NCBI RefSeq assembly: GCF_009733865.1
Contig: NZ_WOFB01000016.1
Span: 62,001-126,000, forward strand
Origin: Oceanobacillus salinisoli
GTDB lineage: Bacteria; Bacillota; Bacilli; Bacillales; Amphibacillaceae
Length of the DNA: 64,000 nt
Direction: 5' to 3'
Both the position numbers and the translations under genes were made by a program. The notes under the pieces were generated by a model. That model made no database searches, was not told where the DNA came from, and saw only the letters and a program-made list of their open reading frames with translations. Positions 1 through 9,772 of the stretch are shown here, in pieces. Each line of letters starts with the position of its first letter. Within the stretch, counting starts at the first letter, position 1.

Positions 1-1898
1 TAGAGAATGGATTATCTGTTTGGCAAATTAAAAAGCTTTATTTACCCGCTGAATCACAAGAAACAGCAACAACATCCATTGAAATTGGTGATTATGATCC
101 TATTTATGGAATGACCTATCCCCAGCTGGGAGAAGAATCCAGGTATATGCACAAAAGTCAAGGAATGGGTAATAATATTCCTGCAGAACCGAGACAATTT
201 CATCTAGAATTAGTCAACTCTGTTACATCTATGAATGATACAGATCTATTTACTGGAGTACCATATGATTTCAATGAATGGGCAGAGACTATAACTAATG
301 AAAAAATACAAGTAGAATTAAAAGAGCTTCAACAGGATTTAGAATCAATTATTGAAGAATATCCAAACCGATCAGCAATTCTACCTAAATCACAAAAAGC
401 TCTAAAAGACGTACAATCTATCACAAACCTCTTAGAAAAAGCAAATATAAAAGAAGCAACTAAAAATGACTTACTTCATAAACTAGAGCTAAAAGAAGAG
501 CAATTGCAGCAAGTGAGTTTTGTTGCATCAAGCCTTAAAGTGGACACAACCATCGATAGCAATGTATTAACACAAGGTGAACAAACACAAGTTACAGTGA
601 ATATCACTAACCAAGGCAACAAGAAAGTACACGATATTGACGCATCATTGGTAACACCTGAGAACTGGAAAGTTAGCGGAGAAAATCAAGTGAAACATCT
701 AAAACCAAATGAATCCAAATCCCTAACATTTACGGTTACTGTCCCAAATGATGCCGAATACTTCCAGCCATATAAAGAATCCATCATCCAGGCAAAAACT
801 ACCTTTAAAGAAAATGGAACAATAACATCAAAAACAATAGAATTCGATAACACAGTAGCAGTATTGCCAGAATTAAGTGTATCACTAGATCCAGTAAACC
901 TTACAATAAATACTGCCGATATTGAAGATGAAGTTCCAGTTACTGTCAAAGTTAAAAACTATTTTAATGGTGAAAAGCAAGCAACGGTATCTTTAAATCT
1001 TCCGGACGGGTGGACAAGTGAACCTACACAAAGAGAAGTAAGTTTCTCAGATCGATTTGAGGAAAAGGAACTTTCCTTTACATTAACCCCACCTTCTGCT
1101 ATTGAGGAAGGCGCTTTTGATATTGAAGCAGTTGCAGAAGCTGACGGAAAACAATTCAACATGACTGTACAAGAAATTTCCTATGATCATATTAATGATT
1201 CCTATTACCAATATTCATCGACAATTGATGGAGTAGCTTTTGAATTATTAAAACCAGGTAGCCTTAAAGTTGGTTACATTGAAAGTGGCTTTGATAAAGT
1301 AGCAGACTATTTATCTAATGCAGGGTTTGATATAACAAAATTATCAGAAGAGGACCTTGCTTCAGCCGATTTGTCACAATACGATACAATCGTGACAGGA
1401 ATACGGGCTAGTCTGTCTCGTGAAGATCTGGTTCAAAATAACGACCGCTTACTAGAGTATGTTGAAAACGGTGGTCACCTAGTCGTTCAATATCATAAAC
1501 CTTGGGATAACTGGGATAGTGAGTCATCGGCTCCATATCCATTAGAAATTGGCCAACCATCCATTGAATGGCGTGTAACGGATGAAAATGCTGAGGTTAC
1601 AGTAACCAAACCAGAACACAGACTTTTCAACTATCCAAACCAGATAACAAATAATGACTGGGATAATTGGGTTCAGGAAAGAGGTCTATACTTCCCAATG
1701 AACTGGGATGACCGATACGAAACATTTGTTTCCATGGCTGATCCAGGAGAAGAACCTTTCAATGGCGGTATCTTATTAGCAGAATATGGGGAAGGAACCT
1801 ATCTCTATACTAACCTTGTCTTCTATCGTCAAATTGATAACCAAGTTCCTGGAGGCTATCGAATCTTCACTAATTTAATCAGTTACGGTGCAGAATAA
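1..1898 (+). CDS. C-terminal part of a large NEW3-domain protein (5' end outside window)
   Basis: The frame is open from base 3 through the first internal ATG at 111, so this is the 3' part of a longer gene. About 630 residues are visible. Residues from roughly 175 to 390 (counted from the visible edge) look like two beta-sandwich repeats of the NEW3/CARDB type, with phrases such as VTVNITNQGNKKVHDIDA and DGWTSEP. The last 200 residues look like a ThuA/GATase-like fold (LKVGYIESGFDKVADYLSNA, GGHLVVQYHKPWD). From memory of the families, this architecture occurs at the C-terminus of secreted PIG-L/LmbE deacetylases of Bacillaceae. The catalytic domain would lie upstream, so the function is an inference. 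A strong terminator follows directly. Confidence 0.7.
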   Translation, partial: ENGLSVWQIKKLYLPAESQETATTSIEIGDYDPIYGMTYPQLGEESRYMHKSQGMGNNIPAEPRQFHLELVNSVTSMNDTDLFTGVPYDFNEWAETITNEKIQVELKELQQDLESIIEEYPNRSAILPKSQKALKDVQSITNLLEKANIKEATKNDLLHKLELKEEQLQQVSFVASSLKVDTTIDSNVLTQGEQTQVTVNITNQGNKKVHDIDASLVTPENWKVSGENQVKHLKPNESKSLTFTVTVPNDAEYFQPYKESIIQAKTTFKENGTITSKTIEFDNTVAVLPELSVSLDPVNLTINTADIEDEVPVTVKVKNYFNGEKQATVSLNLPDGWTSEPTQREVSFSDRFEEKELSFTLTPPSAIEEGAFDIEAVAEADGKQFNMTVQEISYDHINDSYYQYSSTIDGVAFELLKPGSLKVGYIESGFDKVADYLSNAGFDITKLSEEDLASADLSQYDTIVTGIRASLSREDLVQNNDRLLEYVENGGHLVVQYHKPWDNWDSESSAPYPLEIGQPSIEWRVTDENAEVTVTKPEHRLFNYPNQITNNDWDNWVQERGLYFPMNWDDRYETFVSMADPGEEPFNGGILLAEYGEGTYLYTNLVFYRQIDNQVPGGYRIFTNLISYGAE

Positions 1899-1904
1899 CT
1901 AATA

Positions 1905-1946
1905 AAATTACTCAATAAGAATAAATCTTATTGGGTAATTTTTTGT
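1905..1946 (+). terminator. Rho-independent terminator
   Basis: A 16-bp stem (1905-1920 with 1926-1941, one G-T pair) with a 5-base loop ends in a T-run. It follows the stop codon of the first gene by about 7 bases. Confidence 0.85.
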
Positions 1947-2206
1947 TATAAATAATCTCGATAAGTTTCTAATAAAAGCCCAATATTTTCTTCAAAGACT
2001 ACCTTTTTTAATTTTCCTTCTGCTGTAGGGTTATTAAAGTTTGTTACGTATTTCCTCGCTCGACTTAGCGGCCGGTTCGCGCGATTCACCTCTTGTCGCA
2101 CATTGCAAGCACATCCCTGATTGTTTTCTGCGCGCCCCGCGGCTTTCATATAATTTGGTGTGAGTAAGGAATGTTATTGTTAAAAAATACAATTAATTAA
2201 ATTTCT

Positions 2207-2235
2207 TTATTATCATCTTTGTTGCATGTTATAAT
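2207..2235 (+). promoter_or_regulatory. Probable sigma-A promoter for the gamma-CA gene
   Basis: A perfect TATAAT lies at 2230-2235 with TG one base upstream (extended -10). The -35 region is weak. It lies 37 bases upstream of the ATG chosen for the next gene. Confidence 0.55.
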
Positions 2236-2271
2236 ATATATAATTATTAAAACTTTCAGAGGAGTTTGATT

Positions 2272-2796
2272 ATGATAGTTCCTTATAATGAAAAACACCC
2301 TTCTATTCACGAATCAACATTTATTGCTCCTGGTGCCCATTTAATTGGGGATATTACAATTGGAAAGGAATCATCTGTTTGGTTTAATGCAGTGTTACGT
2401 GGTGACGAAGATTCTATTACCATTGGAGAGAAATGTAGCGTTCAAGACAATTCTACCATCCATTTATATGAAGGATGTCCGGTGACAATCGAGGATATGG
2501 TTACGGTAGGGCATAATGTGGTATTACATGGATGTCTTATTGGAAAACGCTCGATTATCGGAATGGGTTCAACGATTCTTGATAATGCAGAAGTTGGAGA
2601 GGAATGTATTATTGGAGCAAACAGTCTTATACCATCCGGTAAGAAGATACCACCACGTTCACTTGTTGTTGGGTCTCCTGGAAAAGTAATTAGGCAATTA
2701 TCTGAGAAAGATTTTGAATTAATCAACCTTTCAATCAATACATATGTTGATAAAGGACAAAAATTCAAAGAAATATTACAAAAAGAAAAAGATTGA
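2272..2796 (+). CDS. Gamma-carbonic anhydrase family hexapeptide-repeat protein (YrdA/YtoA-like)
   Basis: A 174-residue left-handed beta-helix protein of the gamma-carbonic anhydrase/YrdA family. Regular hexapeptides (ITIGKESSVWFNAVLRGDED, AEVGEECIIGANSLIPSG) run through residues 15-150. The three metal-ligand histidines of the family are visible in STIHLYEG, TVGHNVVL and LHGCLIG. Members of this family bind Zn or Fe at the trimer interface, and few have proven carbonic anhydrase activity. The frame also opens with TTG at 2266, but AGAGGAG at 2258-2264 is correctly spaced only for the ATG at 2272. The gene is monocistronic and converges on paaI across a shared hairpin. Confidence 0.88.
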   Translation: MIVPYNEKHPSIHESTFIAPGAHLIGDITIGKESSVWFNAVLRGDEDSITIGEKCSVQDNSTIHLYEGCPVTIEDMVTVGHNVVLHGCLIGKRSIIGMGSTILDNAEVGEECIIGANSLIPSGKKIPPRSLVVGSPGKVIRQLSEKDFELINLSINTYVDKGQKFKEILQKEKD

Positions 2797-2828
2797 AAAC
2801 CAAAAACTTAACATTTCAATCACAATAA

Positions 2829-2858
2829 AATGCTGTTCCCTGCAATGGGTACAGCATT
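2829..2858. terminator. Bidirectional terminator between convergent genes
   Basis: AATGCTGT and ACAGCATT form an 8-bp stem with an inner C/G extension. It lies between the stops of the gamma-CA gene and paaI and has a T-rich tail when read on the minus strand. Confidence 0.6.
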
Positions 2859-2864
2859 CTTCCA

Positions 2865-3311
2865 TCAATCTATTGATACAAAGTATTCGCTTTTTCGATA
2901 AGCTATAGCCTCAATGGAAGCAATTACTTCATTTCTGGTCTCAATACCAATTCGATAAAAACCCGTGCGGTAGTTTCTTCTAATTTCCCTTGCTGTTGCT
3001 GTCACCATATCTCCTGCTTGAGCACTTTTCATAAAATGAACAGTAGTTGATAGTCCTACTGATGTTTTTCCATATGAATTACAGGCTAAAGCAAAAGCAT
3101 AGTCTGCAAGCGTGTAGAGAATACCTCCATGTGCGGTGGAATGCGCATTCAACATATGCTCCTCAAGTTTTAATTGTACAGTCGAACTTCCTGCCGAAAA
3201 TTCGGTGATTTCGATTCCCAAAAAGCTAGCAAAACGGTCCATTTTCAGTTTTTCTAAAATTTTATCGTAGTGATCATGATGAATTAATATTTCTTCGTCT
3301 TTTTCCTTCAT
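2865..3311 (-). CDS. paaI: PaaI-type hotdog acyl-CoA thioesterase
   Basis: A 148-residue hotdog-fold thioesterase. The catalytic signature NAHSTAHGGILYTLADYAFA (about residues 55-75) and the CoA-binding segment TVHFMKSAQAGD are as in PaaI, which releases CoA from stalled phenylacetyl- or hydroxyphenylacetyl-CoA intermediates. It is the last gene of the paa operon. Its start lies inside the preceding gene (38-bp overlap), behind a G-rich site GGGGGAT. The overlap and operon position support the paaI call over a generic thioesterase. Confidence 0.85.
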   Translation of the reverse strand: MKEKDEEILIHHDHYDKILEKLKMDRFASFLGIEITEFSAGSSTVQLKLEEHMLNAHSTAHGGILYTLADYAFALACNSYGKTSVGLSTTVHFMKSAQAGDMVTATAREIRRNYRTGFYRIGIETRNEVIASIEAIAYRKSEYFVSID

Positions 3312-4293
3312 CTATAATCCCCCAATCCCCCTGGGACAATTCCTGTAATTTTTCTGTACTATTTTTTAATATATCCTTAGCCTCTTCTACCATTCTTTCC
3401 ATTAACTCAATCACGTAAGGGCAATCATCAATCAGGCCAGCAATTTGACCACTATTTATAAATCCATTTTCCATATCCCCATCCAGTGCTCCAATTTCAT
3501 GATATAGTTCACTGGACTTTTCATTAAATTCATTGAAACTAACGTTTTCATTTTCTAAGATTAATAACTTATCAGTATATTCACCCTTCATAATTCTACG
3601 TATTTTGTTATATTTACGTCCAATTATTACGGTGGAATCGTCAGTTGCATCTATAATGGCCTGTTTATAGATGTTATGAAAATTCGATTCTTTTACTGCA
3701 ATAAATCGTGTACCCATTTGAATACCTGCAGCACCAAGAGACAACGCGGCAGCTAATCCCCTTCCATCTCCAATACCTCCAGCAGCTATCACCGGAACAC
3801 TTACTTCCCTGGATAATTGAGGTATAAGAGTCATTGTAGTACTTTCATTTAAAGCATTTATTCCAGCTGCCTCATATCCTTCCCCAACAATTATATCGGC
3901 TCCACTTTCTTCAGCTTTTTTGGCCTGTTTAACAGATGCCGTAACACAAATCACTTTGATACCTTCATTATGAAACATAGGAATATATTTGGCCGGATTA
4001 CCTGCGGATAAGGATACAACAGGTACTTGATTGTGTAAGACCTTTTCCATTACTTTTTCCACTTCTGGATGGACAGATATTGGTATGTTCACGCAACATG
4101 GTTTATCCGTATGTTCCACCATGATTTTTATTCTTCGGTCAACTTCTTCCGCCGGTAAAGTTCCAACTCCAATCGTTCCCAAGGCTCCTGCATTTGAGAT
4201 TGCTGCAGAGAGTTTAGGATCACTAACATTCCCCATTCCACCTTGTACAATAGGGTATTTAATATTTAGCAAATCCGTGATGGAGTTTCCCAA
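3274..4293 (-). CDS. FMN-dependent nitronate monooxygenase / FabK-like oxidoreductase
   Basis: A TIM-barrel flavoprotein of the 2-nitropropane dioxygenase/nitronate monooxygenase family, about 339 residues. The N-terminal YPIVQGGMGNVSDP and the FMN-phosphate site AAGGIGDGRGLAAALSLGA are visible, followed by GIQMGTRF. The frame extends to an ATG at 4314, but that codon has no ribosome site. AAAGGAAG inside the extension is properly spaced for a TTG at 4293, giving MGNSITDLL, so I prefer 4293. The gene lies between paaX and paaI. Such genes occur in several Gram-positive aromatic operons, but its role in phenylacetate breakdown is unknown. Confidence 0.8.
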   Translation of the reverse strand: MGNSITDLLNIKYPIVQGGMGNVSDPKLSAAISNAGALGTIGVGTLPAEEVDRRIKIMVEHTDKPCCVNIPISVHPEVEKVMEKVLHNQVPVVSLSAGNPAKYIPMFHNEGIKVICVTASVKQAKKAEESGADIIVGEGYEAAGINALNESTTMTLIPQLSREVSVPVIAAGGIGDGRGLAAALSLGAAGIQMGTRFIAVKESNFHNIYKQAIIDATDDSTVIIGRKYNKIRRIMKGEYTDKLLILENENVSFNEFNEKSSELYHEIGALDGDMENGFINSGQIAGLIDDCPYVIELMERMVEEAKDILKNSTEKLQELSQGDWGIIDEGKRRRNINSS

Positions 4294-4363
4294 ATCTTTC
4301 ACTTCCTTTCTCATTTTTATTTGGGCATTAATCCATCAACATATCGAGCACGCTAATCTCCAT

Positions 4364-5245
4364 TTACAATAACGGATGATCATATACATCATAATCACTA
4401 TCTATTTCCATATGGCTATACCCTTTTGAGAAAATTTCTTCAAAAAAAGCATTGGCCGGTTTTGCAAGAATCTTATAATAGTCTCTAAATAATTTAGCAG
4501 CTTTATCCCCAATCCAGTTTTCTGGTAAAAGTTCTTGAGGAAGGCCTGGGTCAATAAAAAGTGATTTCCGATAATAATGAACTAAATTGGTACGCCTTAC
4601 AAAACATTCTTTATTCGTTAGTTTTCCTTCATTCAATTTAACAGTATCCTCTTCATACTTCTCCTTAGTGATTTTCAGAAATAGTTCATATCTTTCTATG
4701 ATGTGATTAATATCCCAAGAATCTCTTATAATATTTGCGTTTGATTGTGGACCAATGTTCTCTGAAACAAAAAAATGTACATATTCAGAAATATCATATC
4801 TAGTGATGATGTCTTTTACTTGAGTAGATAAATCATTGGGAGTAATCCAGGTACTATTTGAGAGTAAACCAAACCCACTCCAGGATAACTCCTTTCTTAG
4901 TTCATCTCGAATATTACGTTTTTCTTCCGGAATGGTATAAATTAAAATCCTCCATTTTCCATCCCATTGTTGAGGTTCCAATCTATATACTCTACCTGCT
5001 GCCTCATCCATCCTTTTTACACCTTGCTCTGTTAAAGAATAAAAACTTTTGTTTCCCTCTTTTCTGTTCGCAATCCAGTTTTGTTTATTCATTCTTGAAA
5101 TAGCAGCCCTTACCGCTTGCGCATTATGATCAAAAGGTTCTAAAAGTTCTATAAGACTACCAATCCAAATTTCATTTCCATAATATCTTATATAATCTCC
5201 ATATAATGTAAAAATTAATGATCGGGTACTAGGTTTATTATTCAT
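4364..5245 (-). CDS. paaX: PaaX family repressor of phenylacetate degradation
   Basis: 293 residues, the usual PaaX length. The N-terminal winged helix-turn-helix (TRSLIFTLYGDYIRYYG through VRAAISRMNKQNWIANRK, residues 7-65) and the PaaX C-terminal region (YELFLKITKEKYEED, ECFVRRTNLVHYYRKSLFID) are both present. Known PaaX proteins repress paa operons and are released by phenylacetyl-CoA. The gene is embedded near the 3' end of the operon, 19 bases after paaF, so it would be autoregulated. Candidate operators lie just after the operon promoter at 17.02-17.05 kb. Confidence 0.92.
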   Translation of the reverse strand: MNNKPSTRSLIFTLYGDYIRYYGNEIWIGSLIELLEPFDHNAQAVRAAISRMNKQNWIANRKEGNKSFYSLTEQGVKRMDEAAGRVYRLEPQQWDGKWRILIYTIPEEKRNIRDELRKELSWSGFGLLSNSTWITPNDLSTQVKDIITRYDISEYVHFFVSENIGPQSNANIIRDSWDINHIIERYELFLKITKEKYEEDTVKLNEGKLTNKECFVRRTNLVHYYRKSLFIDPGLPQELLPENWIGDKAAKLFRDYYKILAKPANAFFEEIFSKGYSHMEIDSDYDVYDHPLL

Positions 5246-5264
5246 AGATGACTTCCTTTAATTA

Positions 5265-6041
5265 TTATTTGCCTATAAACTTAGGAGACCTCTTTTCACT
5301 AAATGCTTGAAGAGCCTCGATCCTATCTTGTGTTGGAATTGTTAATTTATAGGCATTTGCTTCTATTTCTAAAGCAGTTTTTATGTCTGTATTCATACCA
5401 TTCCTTACCGCAAACTTAGCCTGTTTCACAGCAATCGGTGCATTCTCAAGTATTCTTCCAGCTAATTCTTCGCAAGATTCTATTAACCCATCTTCTTCAA
5501 TCACTTTGGATACAATACCATACTGAAGAGCCTCCTCAGCAGCCAAACGCTTAGCGGTAAGGATTAATTCCAGAGCTTTTGACCTTCCAATTAAACGTGG
5601 AAGCCGCTGTGTTCCTCCAGCACCAGGTATAATTCCCATACTTGTCTCAGTCAAACCCATCCTTGCGTGTGAAACAGCAAAACGGAAGTCACAAGCAAGG
5701 GCCAATTCAAATCCGCCACCAAATGCATAACCATTTATCGCTGCAATAGTAGGTTGAGGAAGGTTCTCCAACTGTTCAAAAACTTCACTTATTTTCTTTA
5801 CGTTTCTATTTACTTCTTTATCACTTAGCGTTTTTCTTTCCTTTAAATCCGCTCCTGCGCTAAATGCTTTAGAGCCTGCCCCAGTAAAAATAACTACTTG
5901 AACTTCTTGATCAATATGCAAATTCTGAATAAGGGTTTCTAAGTCTTCAAGTGTTTGGTAATCAAAGCAATTTAATACTTCTGGGCGATTAATTGTCACA
6001 TAAGCGATCCGACTCTTTTCTTCATATAATATATTTTCCAA
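5265..6041 (-). CDS. paaF: Enoyl-CoA hydratase (2,3-dehydroadipyl-CoA hydratase)
   Basis: A 258-residue crotonase. Both catalytic glutamates of true hydratases are present: the first in GGGFELALACDF (about residue 112) and the second in LTETSMGIIPGAGGTQRL (about residue 132). The oxyanion-hole segments AGADLKER and GYAFGGG are intact. It sits next to the thiolase and 3-hydroxyacyl-CoA dehydrogenase, which suggests the PaaF beta-oxidation step on dehydroadipyl-CoA. The other hydratase-like gene at 10.6 kb could have this role instead. Confidence 0.85.
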   Translation of the reverse strand: MENILYEEKSRIAYVTINRPEVLNCFDYQTLEDLETLIQNLHIDQEVQVVIFTGAGSKAFSAGADLKERKTLSDKEVNRNVKKISEVFEQLENLPQPTIAAINGYAFGGGFELALACDFRFAVSHARMGLTETSMGIIPGAGGTQRLPRLIGRSKALELILTAKRLAAEEALQYGIVSKVIEEDGLIESCEELAGRILENAPIAVKQAKFAVRNGMNTDIKTALEIEANAYKLTIPTQDRIEALQAFSEKRSPKFIGK

Positions 6042-6062
6042 ATTTATTTTCTCCTCCCAATT

Positions 6063-7268
6063 TTATATATTTTCTACAATTGTTGCAATACCCTGTCCTA
6101 CACCAATACACATGGTTGCAAGACCCTTTTTTACACCTCTTCGCTTCATTTCATGTACAAGTGTTGTAAGAATCCTTGCCCCACTTGCACCAAGCGGATG
6201 ACCAAGCGCAATAGCTCCTCCATTGACATTGACAATTTCTTTATTTAATTCAAGCTGTTTCATACATTCTAACGATTGAGAGGCAAATGCTTCATTTAAT
6301 TCGACGAGTTCAATTTCATGAATACTTAATCCAGAACGCTTGATAGCCTTTTTCGTAGCATATATCGGCCCAAGTCCCATTACTGCTGGTTTTACACCTG
6401 CCGTTGCACTGGCGACATAACGTACCATCGGCTTTATTCCAAGTTCTTTTGCCTTTGCCGCACTCATTAATAATACTGCAGATGCCCCATCATTCACTCC
6501 CGATGCATTTCCTGCTGTAACCGTACCTCCATTAAAAATTGGTCTTAATTTAGACAGTTTTTCCAAACTTGAATTCGGCCGAGGATGTTCATCAGTGTCC
6601 ACAATAACTCTTTCTCCTTTTAGGGTATAGGAAATAGGAATGATCTCATCATTAAATATGTTTTTATCCATTGCCGCTTTTGCCTTCATTTGACTGTTAT
6701 AGGCAAATTCATCCTGTGCCTCTCTTGAAATATTGTATCTTTTCGCGACATTTTCCGCGGTTTGTGGCATGCTATCTGTACCGTACATTTCTTCCAGTTT
6801 TGGATTTATAAAACGCCAGCCAATGGTAGTATCAAAAAGCTCCATATTTCCACGCGGGAACTCTGAAGCTGGCTTGGCCATAACATAAGGGGCACGTGTC
6901 ATGCTTTCCGTACCACCTGCTATATAAATATCTCCATCTCCTACCATAATCGCGCGTGCTGCCATGTTTACCGCATCTAAGCCTGAACCACATAAACGGT
7001 TAATTGTTGTCGCACTTACATGAGTGGGAAGACCTGCAAGTAATAAGGCCATTCTCGCAACATTTCGATTTTCTTCTCCTGCACCATTTGCATTACCCAA
7101 AATAACCTCTTCTATTTCTTCAATAGGGAGATTAGGTTGTCTATTGATAAGCCCTTTAATAACATCTGCTGCCATATCGTCAGGACGTACATGTTTTAAT
7201 GCTCCTTTATAGCGAGCAATTGGTGTTCTCACTGCATCAATAATTACAACTTCTTGCATCCTTTTCAC
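6063..7268 (-). CDS. paaJ: Thiolase, probable 3-oxoadipyl-CoA thiolase
   Basis: A 401-residue thiolase. The nucleophilic Cys is in [18 protein letters not shown] (about residue 92), the C-terminal His in [17 protein letters not shown] and the second Cys in MCIGVGQG. The start is GTG at 7268 behind AAAGGAAAG, overlapping the TGA of the upstream dehydrogenase by 4 bases (GTGA). The later ATG at 7259 has no properly spaced site. In this operon the expected reaction is thiolysis of 3-oxoadipyl-CoA to succinyl-CoA and acetyl-CoA. The sequence alone cannot separate this from acetoacetyl-CoA thiolase. Confidence 0.88.
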   Translation of the reverse strand: MKRMQEVVIIDAVRTPIARYKGALKHVRPDDMAADVIKGLINRQPNLPIEEIEEVILGNANGAGEENRNVARMALLLAGLPTHVSATTINRLCGSGLDAVNMAARAIMVGDGDIYIAGGTESMTRAPYVMAKPASEFPRGNMELFDTTIGWRFINPKLEEMYGTDSMPQTAENVAKRYNISREAQDEFAYNSQMKAKAAMDKNIFNDEIIPISYTLKGERVIVDTDEHPRPNSSLEKLSKLRPIFNGGTVTAGNASGVNDGASAVLLMSAAKAKELGIKPMVRYVASATAGVKPAVMGLGPIYATKKAIKRSGLSIHEIELVELNEAFASQSLECMKQLELNKEIVNVNGGAIALGHPLGASGARILTTLVHEMKRRGVKKGLATMCIGVGQGIATIVENI

Positions 7269-8128
7269 TCACTTTCCTTTTTGGAATAATCATACACACC
7301 TATACCACTTTTTCTTCCAAGCCTTCCTGCCTTTACATATTTCTCAAGAAGCGGTGCTGGTCGATATTTTTCACCTAATTGACCATGCAAATAGCGAAGA
7401 TTATTTAAGCGAGCATCCAAACCAACTAAATCAGCAAGTTCTAAAGGTCCCATCGGGAAATTCAATCCCAGTTTTACAGCTTTATCAATATCTTCAGCAG
7501 TAGCTACCCCTTCCTGGAGCATGTGAAATGCTTCATTTCCAACCAGACAACTGATTCTGCTCGTCACAAATCCTGGAAATTCATTAACAATTACGGTCTG
7601 TTTTCCCATCTTATTTGCTGCTGACTCAACATACTGAACGGTTTCATCACTTGTTTCCATTCCACGAATAATTTCAACTAACGGCATTTTATGAACGGGG
7701 TTAAAGAAATGCATTGCAATGACGGACGAGGGACGGCTCGTAAATGAGCCTATTTCCGTTGGACTCATCGTTGATGTATTCGTTGCTAAAATACATTTAT
7801 CAGATGCAAACTTGTCAAGAGTTTCAAAGATACTCTTTTTTAATTCCCTCTTTTCTGGAACAGCTTCAATAATTAAATCTGCCTCTTTAGCAACTTCCGT
7901 AAAGTCTGTATTAAACTTCATCCTTTGCATGGCCTGCTCTGCATCTTCTCTACGAAGTTTTCCCCTTTGAATACCCTTTTCAAAATTACTGTGCACTTCT
8001 CTTTCAGCATTCTGCAAAACTTCCTCACTAACATCGACTAGACTAACTTGATAACCGCCAATCGCACTAACATATGCAATTCCTCGGCCCATCACACCAG
8101 CACCAATTACTACGGATCTTTCCTTCAT
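7265..8128 (-). CDS. paaH: 3-hydroxyacyl-CoA dehydrogenase (PaaH-like)
   Basis: 287 residues, the size of single-domain 3-hydroxybutyryl-CoA dehydrogenases. The N-terminal NAD site GAGVMGRGIAYVSA is at residues 8-21. The catalytic His is in AMHFFNPVHKMPLVEI (about residue 140), and the C-terminal domain carries GLNFPMGPLELADLVGLD. It would oxidise 3-hydroxyadipyl-CoA in phenylacetate breakdown. It is translationally coupled to the thiolase. Confidence 0.88.
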   Translation of the reverse strand: MKERSVVIGAGVMGRGIAYVSAIGGYQVSLVDVSEEVLQNAEREVHSNFEKGIQRGKLRREDAEQAMQRMKFNTDFTEVAKEADLIIEAVPEKRELKKSIFETLDKFASDKCILATNTSTMSPTEIGSFTSRPSSVIAMHFFNPVHKMPLVEIIRGMETSDETVQYVESAANKMGKQTVIVNEFPGFVTSRISCLVGNEAFHMLQEGVATAEDIDKAVKLGLNFPMGPLELADLVGLDARLNNLRYLHGQLGEKYRPAPLLEKYVKAGRLGRKSGIGVYDYSKKESE

Positions 8129-8165
8129 TAGCCATTCCTCCTGACAGAGTTCTATAAAGTTAAGA

Positions 8166-8198
8166 GGCGAACCTTACCTTTTAAAGATTCAGTTCGCC
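8166..8198 (-). terminator. Intercistronic hairpin, possible attenuator
   Basis: GGCGAAC and GTTCGCC pair across the 110-base gap between the aldehyde dehydrogenase and paaH. The tail on the minus strand (CTCTTAACTTTATAG) is only weakly T-rich, so it may be a processing or partial termination site. Confidence 0.4.
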
Positions 8199-8238
8199 AT
8201 ATTTCATTTCTATTAGACTGCTAATCTCTTACCTAGAT

Positions 8239-9756
8239 CTATACGTTTAACGGATTAAGCGGTTTAGATCCTGAGTATGAAAGCACACTTTTCGTTTCTG
8301 TGTAGAGATCAAGTGTTTCAACGCTAAGCTCCCGACCAAACCCAGACTGCTTATACCCACCAAATGGGGTTCCAGGAAAAGCTGAGAATGGGCAATTTAC
8401 CATTACGATACCTGCCTGTAACCCATCAGATACCCGTTTTATTAATCCTTGATCTTTAGCCCAAATAGACGCCGCTAATCCATATTCCGTGTCATTACCG
8501 AGTTTAATTGCTTCTTTTTCATCTTTGAACTTCATGACAACAACTACTGGTCCGAAAATTTCATCCTGTGCAATCCGCATATCATTCGTAACATTAGTAA
8601 TAATTGTAGGCGCATACCAATACCCATTTTCATAGCCTTCAATCTCCAATGGGTGTCCTCCAGTAACGACTGTTGCTCCATCTTTCACTGCATTTTCCAC
8701 ATGCTGATGAATTTTATCTAATTGACTTTTGCTAATTATTGCACCTATATGGGTATTTTCAGAGAATGGATCGCCCGCAACCAGTTTTCTCGTTTTTGCA
8801 ACAAATTGTTCCATAAACGTTTCATAAATATCCTCGTGCACAAATAAGCGAGATCTTGCTTCACAAGATTGACCCGTGTTATAAAAAATACCAAATAAGG
8901 AACCATTCACAGCTGCTTCTAAATCTGTATCAGGAAATACTAAATTAGGAGATTTCCCACCTAACTCCAACGTTACTCTTTTTAGCGTTTTAGATGCATT
9001 GGACATAATATCCTTTCCAGTTGCCGTTTCCCCTGTAAAGGCAACTTTATCTATCCCCTCATGCTCCGCTAAGTACGAACCAATCGTTCCACCAGGGCCA
9101 GTAATTACATTTACTACACCTTCCGGGACTCCAGCCTCATGGCATATTTCAGTCAGTATAATAGCTGTAATTGGCGTTAAACTTGCCGGCTTTAACACTA
9201 CCGAACAACCCGCAGCAATAGCTGGTGCAATCTTCCATGCGGCCATCATCATCGGATAATTCCAAGGAATGATCTGTGCTGCAACCCCGACAGGTTCTTT
9301 CTGTGTATAGTTAAAGAAACGGCCCGGAACGTTATTTACTTCTCCACGATGTCCAACGATTGCCCCTGCGTAAAATTCAAAGTCCTCAATTGCCTGGGAA
9401 ACTTGACCTTGCGCTGCAGCTAATGTTTTACCACTATTTAGGATTTCAATTTCTACTAATTCGTTAAAACGACTGCGCATAATGGAAGCAATCTTGTTCA
9501 ATACTCTTGCACGTTTTCCAACAGGATACTTTTTCCACTTCCCATAATCAAAAGCATGACGGGCAGCTTCAACCGCTAAATCAACATCTTTTTTGCCTGC
9601 TTTTGGAACCTCTCCAATTGCTTCACCTGTCGCCGGATTATAGACAGTAAAAACTTCACCTGTTTCAGCATCTGCTAACCTACCGTTTATAACCATTTGA
9701 TACGCATCTCGTTTTAACTCTGTTTGAAAAATACTTTTCTCTTCCGTTTTTAACAT
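8239..9756 (-). CDS. NAD(P)-dependent aldehyde dehydrogenase of the paa operon
   Basis: 505 residues from the ATG at 9756, which has AAGGAGTG seven bases upstream. The frame is open to 9807, but that extension overlaps paaG. A canonical ALDH: VTLELGGKSPNLVF carries the general-base Glu and NTGQSCEARSRLFV the catalytic Cys (about residue 300 from the chosen start). It has no fused MaoC/hydratase domain, unlike proteobacterial PaaZ. From knowledge of the pathway, the open-chain semialdehyde from oxepin-CoA must be oxidised, and organisms without PaaZ use a separate ALDH (PacL type). That role is an inference. Phenylacetaldehyde dehydrogenase is the main alternative. Confidence 0.85.
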   Translation of the reverse strand: MLKTEEKSIFQTELKRDAYQMVINGRLADAETGEVFTVYNPATGEAIGEVPKAGKKDVDLAVEAARHAFDYGKWKKYPVGKRARVLNKIASIMRSRFNELVEIEILNSGKTLAAAQGQVSQAIEDFEFYAGAIVGHRGEVNNVPGRFFNYTQKEPVGVAAQIIPWNYPMMMAAWKIAPAIAAGCSVVLKPASLTPITAIILTEICHEAGVPEGVVNVITGPGGTIGSYLAEHEGIDKVAFTGETATGKDIMSNASKTLKRVTLELGGKSPNLVFPDTDLEAAVNGSLFGIFYNTGQSCEARSRLFVHEDIYETFMEQFVAKTRKLVAGDPFSENTHIGAIISKSQLDKIHQHVENAVKDGATVVTGGHPLEIEGYENGYWYAPTIITNVTNDMRIAQDEIFGPVVVVMKFKDEKEAIKLGNDTEYGLAASIWAKDQGLIKRVSDGLQAGIVMVNCPFSAFPGTPFGGYKQSGFGRELSVETLDLYTETKSVLSYSGSKPLNPLNV

Positions 9757-9772
9757 ACTATCACTCCTTAAA

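Noticed and set aside
1946-2149. Minus-strand 67-codon frame
   Set aside because: No ribosome site, and the N-terminal half is GC-rich noncoding-like sequence. The C-terminal 30 residues could be a remnant, but there is no support for a function.
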